From contig CM043700.1 of the NCBI GenBank assembly GCA_023935145.1, positions 33,823,456 through 33,887,455 on the forward strand: DNA of 64,000 nucleotides. The letters are read 5' to 3'. The notes under the pieces are model-generated. The model was given only the letters and a program-made list of their open reading frames with translations. It did no database searches and was not told the DNA's origin. Positions 8,912-22,100 of the stretch are shown piece by piece (position 1 is the first letter of the stretch; each line of letters begins with the position of its first letter). This stretch comes from Bretschneidera sinensis. Its lineage: Eukaryota > Streptophyta > Magnoliopsida > Brassicales > Akaniaceae. The position numbers were made by a program, and so were the translations under genes.

Positions 8912-11271
8912 TCAAATTTGTATTTCTTCTATCCTCCTAACGGCTTCACTCATCTCTAGTCGCTCATTTGGATTACTTTCTATGCAAGCAGCCCCAATTT
9001 GGAGGAGTTTAACCATCTCTCCAACCGAATCTTTATTCCCTGCTATTTCTGGATCTATCAATTCTTCTTCTTTCTGTTCAGCAAACGATGATTGAACCCA
9101 TTCAACAATATCAATACCTCCTTTTCCATTGCTTAAGTACTGAGAAGGGAATTTCCCTGTTAAGATTTCAAGAATGATAATCCCCAAACAATAAACATCT
9201 GACTTTGGAGAAATCTGCTGGTACTGAATGTACTCTGGTGATTTAAAAGCAAACAATGCTTGCGCGACGTTGTTTGGTTGGATTAGAGGAAGGAAGGCGT
9301 AGTCGCTTAGTACAGGATCATAACTTTCACTTAGAAGAACATTGCTTGACTTGAGATTTCCATGGGGAAGGTCATAGGTTGCAAACTCTCTATGTAGGAA
9401 ATCCATTCCACGCCCAACTCCCTGTATTATCCTCAAACGGGTAGACCAATTCAGCTCAGAATGAAAAATTCCACGATCACCTGAACAATCAATGTTCTTA
9501 ATACGGTTAAAATTTGTGCCACAGATCAATATTATAATTAAGGACAATAAAAAAATTTCCTGGGTTTTATTCATTCTTTGGCATGGAATTTATCATTGAC
9601 CAAAAAGTTTAATCTATTTAAAAAAGAACAAATTACATTTAAAGACAACATGAATCAATTCTATGGGGGGCAGAGCCATCAAAACTGTCATGCATGCAGG
9701 ACATTAACTACTGAGATTTTCAACATTTAAAATAATGCTAATTAAGTCCATTTCTGTCTACAAAAGGAATTGATTGAGCTAAAACCAACTCATTGTATAG
9801 GTGTTGATTAGCATTTTCCTGTCTTTAGACTATCAGTTCATCCAAATTCTAAAGAGAAAAACTGCAGTATTGTTAAAAAGAGAGACAGAGGCATAAGATG
9901 CTAAAGGGAAATTATAAACAGAGAAAACTGAACAGAATATGATGTAATACCATGCAAGACATATAACAAGCTGCTTTTAGGCATATACACGGAGACAAAC
10001 AACTTCTCCTCTCGCCGGAAATGGTAAGCCAACGGCGTCAAAACATTCGGGTGGGATATCCTCCCAAACTGCCTCATTTCAGCATCAAACTGGTCTCTCC
10101 CCATCTTATTCATCTCCCTAATCCTTTTCACCACCACGGAAAGTCCATTAGCCATCACCGCCTTATACGCGGACCCCAAGCTGCCATTCCCTAGCACCTC
10201 AGCTGCTGCCTTCATCAAATCAGGCAAACCAAAAGTACCCTTCTCATCATTCACCATCACTAAATCACTAATCCCGTTTTTGCCATGTTGTGACCCTTTC
10301 CTGCTGGAGTCTCCACTACCCTTTCGGCTGGACTCCATAGGCCTCCTAATGGATTCAGTAACATGCACTTCCACGGCCTCATTGTCGCTAAAATTTTCCT
10401 CCTGAAGGACGCTGAAGTCAGAATCCCTACGCCGCCTGGCTGAAACAATGGCGATCAAGATTAGAAAGACTATAACAGCTGCTACTGTTACTGCGACTAT
10501 CACCTTGGTAAAGGTGTTTGATTTGGAAGAAGATTCTGAATTATTGTTAGATTCTGAATTATTGTTGGATCCTCGCACTTGGCTGCAATCAGCGTTGAGT
10601 GGTTTCCCGCAAAGTAGATCGTTCCCTTCGAAGAATCGGGCGGGGTATTTTGAATAGCTAGAGGGGATTTCTCCTTCCAGGTTGTTGTGTGACAGATCCA
10701 CCTCAGTGAGTCCGACTCCTTCCTTCAATGGTGGGATTGATCCGGAGAACTGGTTGCCTTCAAGGTGCAATGCCTCGAGAATAGGTAATTTCATTACGGA
10801 CTCAGGAATCTTGCCTGTGAATTTGTTGTTATCAAGAGAAAGTCTCTTCAACTTGGTCATATTGGAGAAGTAATCATTTGGTATTTCGCCGGAGAACTGA
10901 TTGATGGACAAGTAGAGATTCCTCAAGTCAGTAATTTGGTTGAACGGTGGGATTGTCCCTGAGAAGGAATTGTTGTTAAAACGGATGGTTCTAATGTCAG
11001 GAAGAGCATTCAAAGACTGGACATCAATGGTTCCTGCGAGACTCATGTTCGTTAGATGGATGCCAGTGATGATTTCATCGCCACAATAGACGCCAACCCA
11101 CTGGTCTTCGCAAGGAGAGGATTTTGGATCCCAAGAATCTAATGCACCTCCTTTTATGCTCAAAGATTGCTTGAACTTAAGGAGGAAGTCTTTATCGGAT
11201 TGGGAGGAAGATGGTGTGGAGAAGAAAAAAAGCGCAAGGACAGAGAGGAGGAGGAGGCGAACAGCGGCCAT
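8912..11271 (-). CDS. LRR receptor-like kinase of the pollen PRK type, probable pseudokinase (629 aa, 2 exons)
   Basis: Exons are 9951-11271 and 8912-9480; the 470-bp intron has GT and AG ends, and the phase closes exactly (G|GT in an HGDRG motif). ATG at 11271 is chosen because a signal peptide (VRLLLLSVLALFFFS) follows at once. Order: signal peptide 1-24; LRR N-cap with CEDQWVGVYC, 25-65; about five LRRs to 215; Ser/Asn-rich juxtamembrane region; membrane helix 255-278 followed by RRRR; kinase domain from about 346. The Gly loop (LGNGSLGSAYKA) and VVVKRI lysine are present, but the catalytic loop reads HGNLKSSN instead of HRD (480-487) and DFG is replaced by SDY (499-501). These losses are usual in PRK proteins, which act at the pollen-tube plasma membrane upstream of ROP signalling. 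Family is firm; the individual ortholog and pollen expression are inferred. Confidence 0.92.
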
Positions 11272-12202
11272 TGCTGAACCGAAAATGGGAGAGTCCCCGG
11301 TAGAAAGGAGCTGCTGTTCGGAGAGATCGTGCGGTTCTCTAAATTCCTGCTTGGTTTCCTTTTGTTTAATTTGGGTTTGTGGAACCAAGGGTGTGTCATT
11401 GTTGGTTGGGTTGTAAGGCTTTGAGAGAAAGGAATGGTGTTTGGGAGCTGGCAGGTTTACAATTTTAGATTCTAAGAATAGGAATTTTTTTTAGAGGAGA
11501 TCAAGCTATATGAGTGGAGAGGAGTTTGTGGGGATTTTTGAGACGGAGAGCTCAGCAAAATTTTCTGTTGACCTTGTCTGGTTCAAATTTTGCACACCCT
11601 TTTTCCCTTCATGATGTGGCATGATTCACAACATTCTCGAACTCTCAAACAAATTTATGTGTTTCACATTTGGTTTCTTTACAGTATTAAGTCCCCATTG
11701 TCAAGTTGACTACCATTTCCATTGGTGATGGTTAGACCAGTCACCCCATTTTCCGGGTCACCAGTCACAATTTTCCTATATCTTTCTTTCCGATCAGATT
11801 CAGAACTGTTGTTTCAAAGCCCATGACTCAACTAGGAAATTTTTAGTATACTACACTATGAATATATCTAAAGCTATCTATTTAAGGTTAGCACATCAAC
11901 AGAGACATTCCTGTAAAGATTAGTGAACTCGAAGTTTATTCTTCTCTCAAGTTTTACCAAGATCATTAAAGCTCATAAACTGGGCTTCAGCTGCCTCCGT
12001 GCCTGCTTATCATGATGTCATTTGATTAGCTCAAACATTAATTACCAAACCAGAATTAACGAAAAGCAATATAATTAACTAGAAGCAAAAAAAATCAAGG
12101 TCAAGAGTCTTTCTTGGGGATTTGTTATGTACAACACTCAATAATTTTACAGAGCTTTCAGAAATTCTTCCCAGGAATAGTCTTCAATGTAAGTCATCAG
12201 CA
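11272..12202. other. Promoter and 5' leader of the kinase gene (-), then intergenic DNA
   Basis: No frame of a known family. The first few hundred bases after 11271 should contain the kinase 5' leader and promoter. The sequence before 12203 is the 3' flank of the LHCA6-like gene. Confidence 0.5.
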
Positions 12203-13706
12203 TCACTGTGACGTGAAAGCCTGCAAAAAACAGAGAAGTATTTTGATTTATTAATTCTCCTAGTTAGTTCATTTTAGTAAGTTAAAATTAAATGAATTCC
12301 ATCTTGTCCCAAAGAGCATGAAGATGTTGTTCTAGGATAATTTATTTGGTGAATGAATATGATGAAAGTAGAGAATTACTGAGAAAATGTTGCAGTGACC
12401 AGGATCTGCAATATGAGCCATCAAGTTCTCAATGGGGCCTTCCCCAGTATAAACGGCTTGGAAACAGAAGCCAACGAATGCTAACATAGCAAGACGCCCA
12501 TTCTTGATCTCCTTTGTCCTCAATACCATTACAGGCTCTGGGGATCCTCTTCCCCACATCATGGGGTCAAACCACAACCCACCTGGATAACCAACATCTG
12601 GTTTTGGGTTCCTTGTGAGGAAACTTAAGCTCAATGTCGACGCACCCTGGATTGATCATATCAGCCCATCTTCTGCCCTCAACCCAACCCATCAAGGCCA
12701 ATTGCACCACGAACAAGGTTGTAGGATCGGCAAAGTATTGTCGAGCCCCAGCATCATACCATGAGAAGTTGTCGATGAAGCCTAGGCTTTCAAGCCATTC
12801 TGGTATAAGAATTCCTGCCACAGCCAGCATTGCCCACCTACCGTGCATTAGCTCAGCTTGTGCAAACCATTTCAGCAAGTCTGGGTCAGACCCTGGAAAA
12901 ATGTGATAAGCATATGGTTTATAAGATGAGCCACATACTGCAGACGATATTATCAAAGAGTTCTTGCAAGCAACTTGGAGGAAATGTTAATTATAAAAGG
13001 AAATTTAAATGAAATCTATCAGCTTGTAGATTTCAGAGGCCTATCTGAAGAACAAAGACAATGTTAAACGTATGTTGGCATGCTCATCATAAAAGAACTG
13101 ACTTTGTTTAGGACTTTCATAGAGCAGTTTGCAGCTAATGTTATCATAGATGGTAGAGTACATGAAAGAGACTGTTTAATTTACTAAAATGGGGTATCCT
13201 TAGATCTACTATAAGCTGCCTTAAACACATTAGTTCAATTCTTGAGATGTTTCCTTCAAGAAAATATTTAAATTGAAAGCATACCTAGTCCAAGAGGATC
13301 AAAGCCAAAATCTCCAGGAAGGCTGTTAACAATAAGAAAACAAAAGGGTCATATTACCATAATCCTTACTCCATCTCATACTAATTTTACAGTAATTTTT
13401 ATTACCTGCCATCAAGCCACTCAGGAGGGGTACTACCAGGGAACCACGATGGTCTATCAGGAGGAAGTGGTACACGATACCCCTTTTGTTGCATCCATCA
13501 CTGTTCTTCCTGCTAATAATTTTCTTAGTTTTCCTTGCAATGATTTTTGAGGTATATCCCTGTTCATTGACAAAAGTACTGACAATCAACTCAAAAGAAA
13601 ATAAAAGAATGGCAATAATTTCAACACAAAAATAGTATGTAGTATTTAAGGACAACGACCTTATCGGAAGGCTTGACAGTGCAGTAGAAGCAATGGCTAG
13701 GGCCAT
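12203..13706 (-). pseudogene. LHCA6: LHCA6-like photosystem I antenna gene with two frame breaks (5 exons)
   Basis: Exons on the - strand: 13660-13706 (transit peptide start MALAIASTALSSLPI), 13406-13559, 13285-13322 (LPGDFGFDPLGL), 12380-12892, 12203-12220 (ends AFTSQ-stop). All splice sites are GT-AG and phases fit. Chlorophyll-binding helices are evident: [38 protein letters not shown] and [27 protein letters not shown] and [16 protein letters not shown] point to LHCA6, a linker between photosystem I and the NDH complex in thylakoids, rather than LHCA2. Two disruptions: exon 2 changes frame near 13478 between transit peptide and PLPPDRPSWFPG (best explained by about 8 missing bases), and exon 4 shifts by +1 or -2 near 12620 between FPHK and [11 protein letters not shown]. 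Elsewhere conservation is high, so either a recent pseudogene or assembly indels. Confidence 0.85.
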
Positions 13707-16195
13707 TGATGACAAGGGTCCTCTGGAGTTGGCAAAAAGGGACTGCCTGTAATTGGGGGGAATTCCTAGTCTTAATTATATGGCTTATCCACACAAGAAC
13801 ATACATGGATGACAGATTACTCATTGTATAATTTGGAACAAAAATAAAAAGAAAGCCTATCATAAATTGACACCTGTAAGGGATAGGGAGTAATTTCAGA
13901 AAAGAAATTGATAAAAAAAAATAAAGTACTGGGTAGTGATTTGGGCAATCAGAATGGAGCCCAAAACCTGGACATAACTATAACCGAACCAAACTCAGTC
14001 CTTTCAGCTGAAGCCTAAACCCAGCCCAATGTTCCAAAGTAAAGGAAATTTTCGTTTTTTATTTTCTTATTTTTTCTGCGCATGTCGCATATATTGTTCC
14101 CATATTTGATTTTGATGCCGCAAATTTCGAAGTCTTGACCGATTTTTAATTAAGTGGCAATGTGGCATACTTAACATGATTAGCAAAGTAGGTGGAATAT
14201 TTAACAACAGTACGCATATTAAGATAGAACTAGTTAACTTTGGTGGATGCAGCTTATCTACTCTCGCTGACCTAAAAGGCTAACATGGCCGATTGCAACT
14301 CTTCACCACTTAGCTAGCATGATGTCTCTTACTTCATAGTGCCGTGAAAAAGACCAATATTAGTGTCTACTTACCCTCTGCATTACCTAGATGGATATGC
14401 ATTTGACATATTCTCTCTTTCATCATTTCCTGTTAGTGTTTACTTTCATCAAGAAACTAATGGTAAACCGTACGAAGATGTTTTGTTCATAAAAATTGAA
14501 TGTAAAAAATAATATATAAATAAATTATTTATTTACCATGATAAATAAAAAATACATGATACATATATAAAGAAAGATTTAAACTGGACATTAAATTGTA
14601 GGTCCAACCAGTAAAATTCTCAAACCGAGGCTTGCATAGCTTTGCTTTCGTGAATGTGATTGACTGGGTGGTTACGTGAGTATCAGCCTTGCATTATACC
14701 CGGTATCTGTTTTTAGAGGAGTCAATTGAAATTATGGAGTAATATTGAAAATTTATTTTGTATTTTGATTTATTTTAAAATGATATTGTGTTTTATCTTT
14801 ATATTTAGTGTTATTGTGGAGTAAATATTTTTTTAATTTAGTTTAGTTAATGTTTTTTAATAAAAAAAATAAGACAACAGAAAACTTTTTATTTTTAACG
14901 AAGAATCTCCGTCTTCGTTTATAAACGAGTATAAAGACGAAGATTTAGGTTTTCAAAAATCCTAATCAAGAACGGAAATAAAAACTAAAATGAAATATTC
15001 AATAAAAATAAAAATAAATGACATTTTTTTGTTTTAAAGCTGTAGAAAATTCTAATTAATATTGATTTCGGTCCTTTTGAAAGCTAAATTGGGCTTAAAA
15101 TGCATTGAAAGGTAAATGTTTGCTCGCTTTTATTAGAAGAATGGCTTGGACAACTCACATTTTATCATGGTTGGAGAGAAATGAATGCTACAGTTCATGA
15201 AAATGTGTACAAGAATTGGAAGTCTGTGCGGCATACAATTATAGAAAGATATTTTAGTAAAAAATATTAGTTTATTTAAATTTCCCTATTATATCATAAT
15301 ATTAAGGAAAATAGTATTTACCTTTTTAGTTTTGACACGTAAAACAATGTGATTCTAAAGTTTTCTATCGTTTATTTCACACACTCTCTTTCATATGATT
15401 GTAATTTGAAACTGTATCAAGAATTAAGATTGTGGGTAAGAATTAGCATGAGGGTTCTAAGACCAAGAAGAATGTATCTTTGTATTTCTTATAATATCCA
15501 TTTTGCCATTCAAAATGGGAAATGGGTTCAAATTTTTGGGTCACATCATTTCCAACCAGTGTAACATTTGACCAAACCATCACTAAAATTAAATTTCAAA
15601 TTCACAATTAAAATCAAGCAAATTAATTTAAATATTTTGATTTAATTTTTATTTTCGGATCTTTCAACAAACGGATTTGATAACCCTCCCATCCACGAAT
15701 AAAAAAAACTAATTTGTGAAACACACAATTTTTTATTTTTTTTTCTATTCAATCCCCCTCTCTCTCAAAACGTGAACAAAAATCAATCGTCTTCTCCACA
15801 CGTGTCACTAACAGAAAAGAGTATCAGGCATTGTCCATGAAACGCACCGTCATTCGGATCACTGTACCAGAATCAGCTTCCATTGCTTTCTCCTCTCTCT
15901 CTGCATCTAACTCTGTCAACAAACAGAGGTCTTCCCTTCAAATTCACTCAATCGTTTCACAATAAATCCACCAGTTCTGATTACTAAACATCAACCAATC
16001 CCCCCAGAGTCCCTCTCTCTCTCTCTCTCTCTCTCTCTTCCTAAAAAAAACCCACCAAATCCATGTTCACAACCAAACATTTCCATCCCCCCAGCTACCC
16101 GTTACTTTTCCCCCCTTCTAATCACACAGTTAAACTCAATTTAGTACCCAGTTTAAAGGGGAAAAAGAGAGGAAGAACTCTTTTGTAATCTAATT
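13707..16195. other. Intergenic region between two divergent genes
   Basis: Should hold the LHCA6-like promoter at its left end and the GH28-like gene's promoter and leader at its right end. AT-rich, no coding similarity. A CT dinucleotide run lies at about 16013-16038 within the probable 5' leader of the + strand gene. Confidence 0.5.
16013..16038. repeat. (CT)n microsatellite in the GH28-like leader
   Basis: An uninterrupted run of about 13 CT units, some 160 bases before the ATG. CT-rich leaders are common in plant genes, and the run may be polymorphic. Confidence 0.9.
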
Positions 16196-19100
16196 ATGGT
16201 GGAGACTACGCCACTCGGGCGGTTTCAGTTGCCGCAACAGAGGCCGGAACTGAAGCGGTGGGTCCCAGCGTTCCTATCTTCGCACAAGACGCTCTTCACT
16301 GTCCTGTGGATCGCGGCATTCGCGTCGGTTTTCGTGTGGCAGCGGAACGTGGTGGGCGGGTTCTCAGTATTCGGGTGGGCCGCGCCCGCAAGGCCCTTAC
16401 CCCGGATGAGGCCTGTGGCGTTCAACCTGACTGATTTCGGCGGCGTTGGCGATGGGGTGACGTTGAACACGGAGGCCTTCGAGAGGGCCGTCTTGGCGAT
16501 TTCGAAACTCGGGAAGAGAGGCGGTGGGCAGCTCAATGTGCCTCCCGGGAGGTGGCTGACGGCGCCGTTTAACCTCACTAGTCACATGACTCTGTTTCTC
16601 GCTGAGGATTCTGAGATACTTGGAATCCAGGTTGGGTTGCTGTTTCTTTTTTCTTTTTTGTTGGGTGGTTGTTTTCGATTTGTTTGGGTGACGTGTTAAT
16701 GTGTTCACTAATATTGATTCTTTTTAGTTCATTAAGATCTTTCTTGTTATAATTGGAGTAGTAAATTTCTGCTAGCAGTAATGGGTATTTAATCCAATTC
16801 TCTATTATGTTATAAAGTAAAATGGAAATCTGTTTTTTTTCCCTGTCAATTGAGTAGTCTGTTGGTTTTTATTTTCCTTGTCGAATGATGAGCTCTAGTC
16901 AAAGTGGCTCGTCAAGATTTGTGTGGTGTCCGACTTGGTTAGCTTGGAAGTTGTCTTTGGAAGAGTTGTGGCATGTGGCTTTTCATCTCGTGGACTTTGT
17001 CTTAGGTCAAGGGTGTGCTTTTGGATATTGATGTTGGTTGAAGTTTGTATCTCCTTCTTTATTAGATGGTTCCTTCAGATCTCAATTTATGACTTCAAAA
17101 ATCATATGCTTGTGACAGATTTGTTGCGCATTCGCATCACTTTGTTGATCAGAAAATTTTGAAGGCATAGTTTATGTACAAGTACATAGAATGGACTTTA
17201 GCGATGTGTTTCAACACTTGCACTTTAGGTTTTCCATGTTAGCAACCTTTTTAGGTCAACTAAACAAAAAGAAAAGGTGTCGGGGGACATCAGACTGTTG
17301 ATCTTGCCAAATTGTCACATCACCTTTGTACATGGCTGCAAAAGTTTCAAGCCAAGTTGAGCTTATTTTGTAGTGTTCAAGCTTGAATTTTTCCCATGCT
17401 CAAGCTAACCTCAGCTCTATCGAACCATTTGAGTTCAAGCTTGATTTGAGCTTGAGCTCAAGTTTGGCTCATTTACTTAGTTATTCAGTAGCCAGTTGAA
17501 GGGAAGGCCAATTACCCCTATTAGCCCCCCCAAAAAATCAATTAATTATTGTAGAAAATTATTCAACGAAAGAAATAAGATTAGATAAAAAGGTGAAACT
17601 TTGTGAGAATAATTGCAGATGAATCACATGCAATATATATTTAAGTTCGATAATGTGGGCTCCAGTGTGTTCTGGTTTCCCTTCTTTAGTGAACAAGCAG
17701 TGTTTTGTCCGTAAATGTATGTTATCAATTTAAGCTTTAAACATTAGTTGAAGGCATAAACAAGCAAAAAGAAATAATATACCAACTAAGGAAAATAACA
17801 AATTAGGAAGGCATGCCATCTTCTTAAAACTAGCAACCAGAGAAGTTGTCGTACAGGGGGCTCTCTTATTCAAAAAAAATAAATCATACGAGGCTCATGT
17901 CTTGAGCATACAATAGAAGTAATATCAGTTCTTCCAGCTTCAAAGTCTAACGACTTGCACGTCTTGAAGAAACTTCTGATTTGATGTCATAGGCTACCCC
18001 AAGATTGTGAGAAAAGTCTAACCATGCAAAAGGATATTTAATTAAGGTGACTGACTGAGAAGAAAGAAAAATAAGGAGAGAAGTGAGAGATTTTATGCAT
18101 TGTGTTGTATGATTAAATTGATATTGTAGTAATTTTGTTACTACTAGTACAAGGTAGATGTGAAGTTAACTTAGATCAGTGTTACCTTCCAGAAACTTGG
18201 TACTCCCTTGTTCGCGGTACAGGTACCGAAACGTGTTACGTTACCCACCCGATTTTCAGTACGCTGGGTAGACCTAAATGGTTTATTATGTATAAGCACA
18301 TGCATAAAATTAGGATATTGGATGTATTTATGAGTACAATTTAAATAGAGTTGTGTGCATAATAATAGTTAAAGAAGATAACTTGAGTTTTGACAAATTA
18401 GTAAAGTCAATAAACATAGTTTTTTAAATATAAATTTAAAATAAAGTATGAGCATTCTCTTATTCTTTTCTTGTGTCTAGAAATCATTTTTTCCTTCAAT
18501 TTTTTAGCTAAAAGTCTTAAGAAAATTTGGATTGCCAATTTTAGGGATCTGGTGCGAATGTACCACGAATCGAAACGTATGATCCATATTGCGGTTCCAG
18601 TGGGTTTAGGAATCCTGGTAACTATGTGTTAGTTTACCTAAGTTATCCTACATTATGATATGATCTATATCTTCTGGAAAAAAATTACAGTTCTTAGAAG
18701 TCCTCTTATTTTTTATGACGCATCTCATATCAAACCATGGCGATACAATCATACAAATCTGTTAATGGGCAGCACTTTGACCTTACATGGAAACTTAGAT
18801 TGTTAAGCTTATATTTTGGCAGTTTAGTTGTCTTCAAAGTTGATCTATTTTCTTAAACCTAATCATTCAACTTTCTGAATTTTGTCTTCTTCTTTTGCAT
18901 TTTAGTTGCCAGAGTTATTGTTTATTTGGGATATGTTTCTGTACATTATAATTAATAGGATGAGAAGTATTGGCCGCTATTGCCTCCATTGCCTTCTTAT
19001 GGATATGGGAGGGAGCATCTCGGACCTCGATATGGGAGTCTAATTCATGGTCAAAACCTCAAAGATGTTGTTATTACTGGTGAGTTAGTTCTATGCCCTT

Positions 19101-22100
19101 CATCATATCAGCTGAGTGTAGATTTATTACACATCATGATATATTTCCTTTGAAGGCCCTTGACTTAAAAGGTGGCTATTGGTTTAACTTTTATGTTTCA
19201 TGTTTTTCCTCTTCACACTCAAGAAACAAATGGGTTTGAAGTCTTCCATTCTAGTTTGGAGCAAAATCCAGGGAGAATTAGCATGAGAATTTCCTCTCTT
19301 CTCGAGAGCGATTTGCCAATTAAACAAGTGATGTTATTTTGTGGAGACCTTATGAGTAACGATGTTATTAACATAATTTTGATAAATCCATAAAGGGGCT
19401 CCATAGGTAAACCTAGAATGATCTACCATCTTGGCTAGGACGTATCCCAGTTCTCACATTCAACTCTAATAAATTAAGGTATGGTATTTTGTAGACTAGA
19501 CATATGGATGATGTGGTGCTCATAGAATGGTCACACACCCAAAAATATAGTGATGGTGGATTTGCTTGTTGAGTACTGTTTTTTTTTTCCTTTTGATAAG
19601 TGATATTGTATAAATAAAACACCAAGGGAGTGCAACCCATTACAAAAACTATCTACACATAGTAAATCCCAAAATCTATGAGATCTTCTTCATTTAAAAG
19701 AAAAATACCCTTAAACCAAAAACAAAGGGTGTTGAACCATCTCTCTAATCGCTTCTAAGGATCTCTCTTCACCATAAAAAATTATTTATATTTCTCTTAT
19801 TCCAAAACAATCCAACAAAAAGATAGGGGAATCAAAGAGTAAGCTTTCTTTAACTCTCCCACACTTCATCTTTCACAAAACCGGTAACCACCCAAAACAC
19901 AATAAGTCATTTCTCACAAAGTTTGAGCCCACATGCACTCTAATAAAAGATGAAACACAGACTCATCGCAAAGTTTACAAATGTAACACCTATTAACAAG
20001 GACGGTCCTTCTTTTCTGAGGATTATCAATAGTAAGTATCTTCTCTCAATAGGCTTCTCACATGAAAAAAAAAAAAAAAAAAAGCTCTTTTTAAGGAACA
20101 AAAGAATTCCAAATGGCTTTCCAAGGGAAGTTGAGCTCCTGCCAATGGAATATAATCAAAGAGGATCTTATAAAAGGACTTCGTGCCAAACCCCTCATCC
20201 GGATTAAGCTTTCACCTAATCAAATCCTCCCTTGCCACTTAAAGTCTCATGCTATGGCCTCCAAAAAACTTTCAAAACTCTCCAACTCCCGATCATGGAC
20301 ATTGTGTATAAAAGGAACATCTCAAGAAATCTCGTCATTGGACAAGGAAATGCAAGAACTAATGAAGGCATCTTTTTCTCTCACAAAAGCAAAAACATTC
20401 AGAAATTGCACTTTTAAAGAAGTGTCTCCACCACCAAGTATCATACCAAAGTTGGGTTTTTTTCCCCTTTGCCCACTGAAATGGAAACACAAGGAAAGAA
20501 ATCATCCCACCCATTCTGGATACATTTCCAAACTCCCACTCCATAGGCCCCCTTCCCTTGGACATCCACTTGTTAAGCTCAACCCCATACTTAGCTTCCA
20601 CCACTTTCCTCCAAGGATGATCTTTATCAACCATGAGTCTCCATAATCATTTGCCAAGAAGAGCTTTGTTGAGCAATTTAAGAGATTTAACGCTAATTCC
20701 ACCTCTTTCCACTAGTGATTTAACCAAAACCTATTTTTAGTGATACTTGAACTCCTCCCCTGTATTTCCCCAAAGGAATCTTCATTGAATGTTCTCTAAC
20801 CGATTAGTCACTAAACTAGGAATAGGAAAAAAAAACATAAAGCAAATGGGTAGGCTTGGGAGGGTGCTTTTAATGAGAGTAATTTAAGAGCTTTGTTGAG
20901 TAATTTAACAGATTTAACGCCCAATCCCCCCCTTTCCACTGGTGGTTTAACCAAACCCCATTTTACCTTAATGATACTTGAACTCCTCCCCTGTATTTTC
21001 CCAAAGGAATCTCCATTGAATGTTCTCTAACCGATTAGTCACTGAACTAGGAATAGAAAAAAGAAACATAAAGCAAATGGGTAGGCTTGGGAGGGTGCTT
21101 TTAATGAGAGTAAGTCTTCCTCCTTTTGAGAGATAATAATTTTCCAAAACGGCTAACCTTTTCTCAAACCTTTCGACAATGGAATTCCACACACTCTTGT
21201 TTTTGTACTTAGCTCCAAGAGGAAGCCAAATATATGTAATTGGAAGAGGCTTCACATTGCATCCTAACAACTTTGCTAGAAATCGGCCATTAACATTCTC
21301 ACCTAAAGGGATTTTTTTACCAATAGGGATTAAATTGGTCATACTAAGATTAATCTTTAGCCCTGAAACTACCTCAAAGAAAAGGAGTGCATTGAAGATG
21401 AAGAATTTGAACTGCCTTCATCGGCAAAGAGAAGATGAGAGACACTCATGTTTCCTCCATTTCTCCCCACTGAAACCGCACAAGAGACACCACTCAATAA
21501 CATCTTGCTAAAGGCCTCCATCACCAATGTAAACAAAAATGGAGACAACATATCCCCCGGCCTAAGACCCAAGAAGCTTTGGGAAAAAACTGAAGGACTT
21601 CCATTCACTAAAATCAAGAACGAAGCTAAGGTAATGCACTTAGAAATCCATCTTTCTCAACAAGTAAATCACAAAGTCCCAGCATACATGGTCATAAGCC
21701 TTTTCCATAACAAGCTTGCAAATTACCCCTCCCCTTATTTATTTCAAGTGAGCACCCACCACCTCATTTGCGATTAATCTGGCATCTATGATTTGCCTAT
21801 CCTAAAAAAAAACATTTTGATGAGGGCTCACCACTTTTCCGATCACTTTCATCAATCTTTACCTTTGATAAAAGCTTGTAAATACACCCTACAAGACTAA
21901 TTGGCTGAAAATCCTTTAAATTAGTTGCTCCAACCCTCTTCAGAATAAGTAAAATGAAAGTAGAATTCAGGCTTCCCGCAAACTCACATGTGGCATGAAA
22001 CTCCTCAAAGAGTCTAAAGATATCCCCCTTCACAACATCCCAATTTTGTTGAAAAAAGGTCATAGAGAAACCGTCGGGCCCAGAGCTTTTTCACCATTAC

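Noticed and set aside
10260..10873. Short frames across the receptor kinase exon
   Set aside because: Shadows of the LRR and juxtamembrane coding sequence in other frames.
20113..20646. 177-codon + strand frame in GH28 intron 2
   Set aside because: Antisense shadow of the LINE zf-RVT region.
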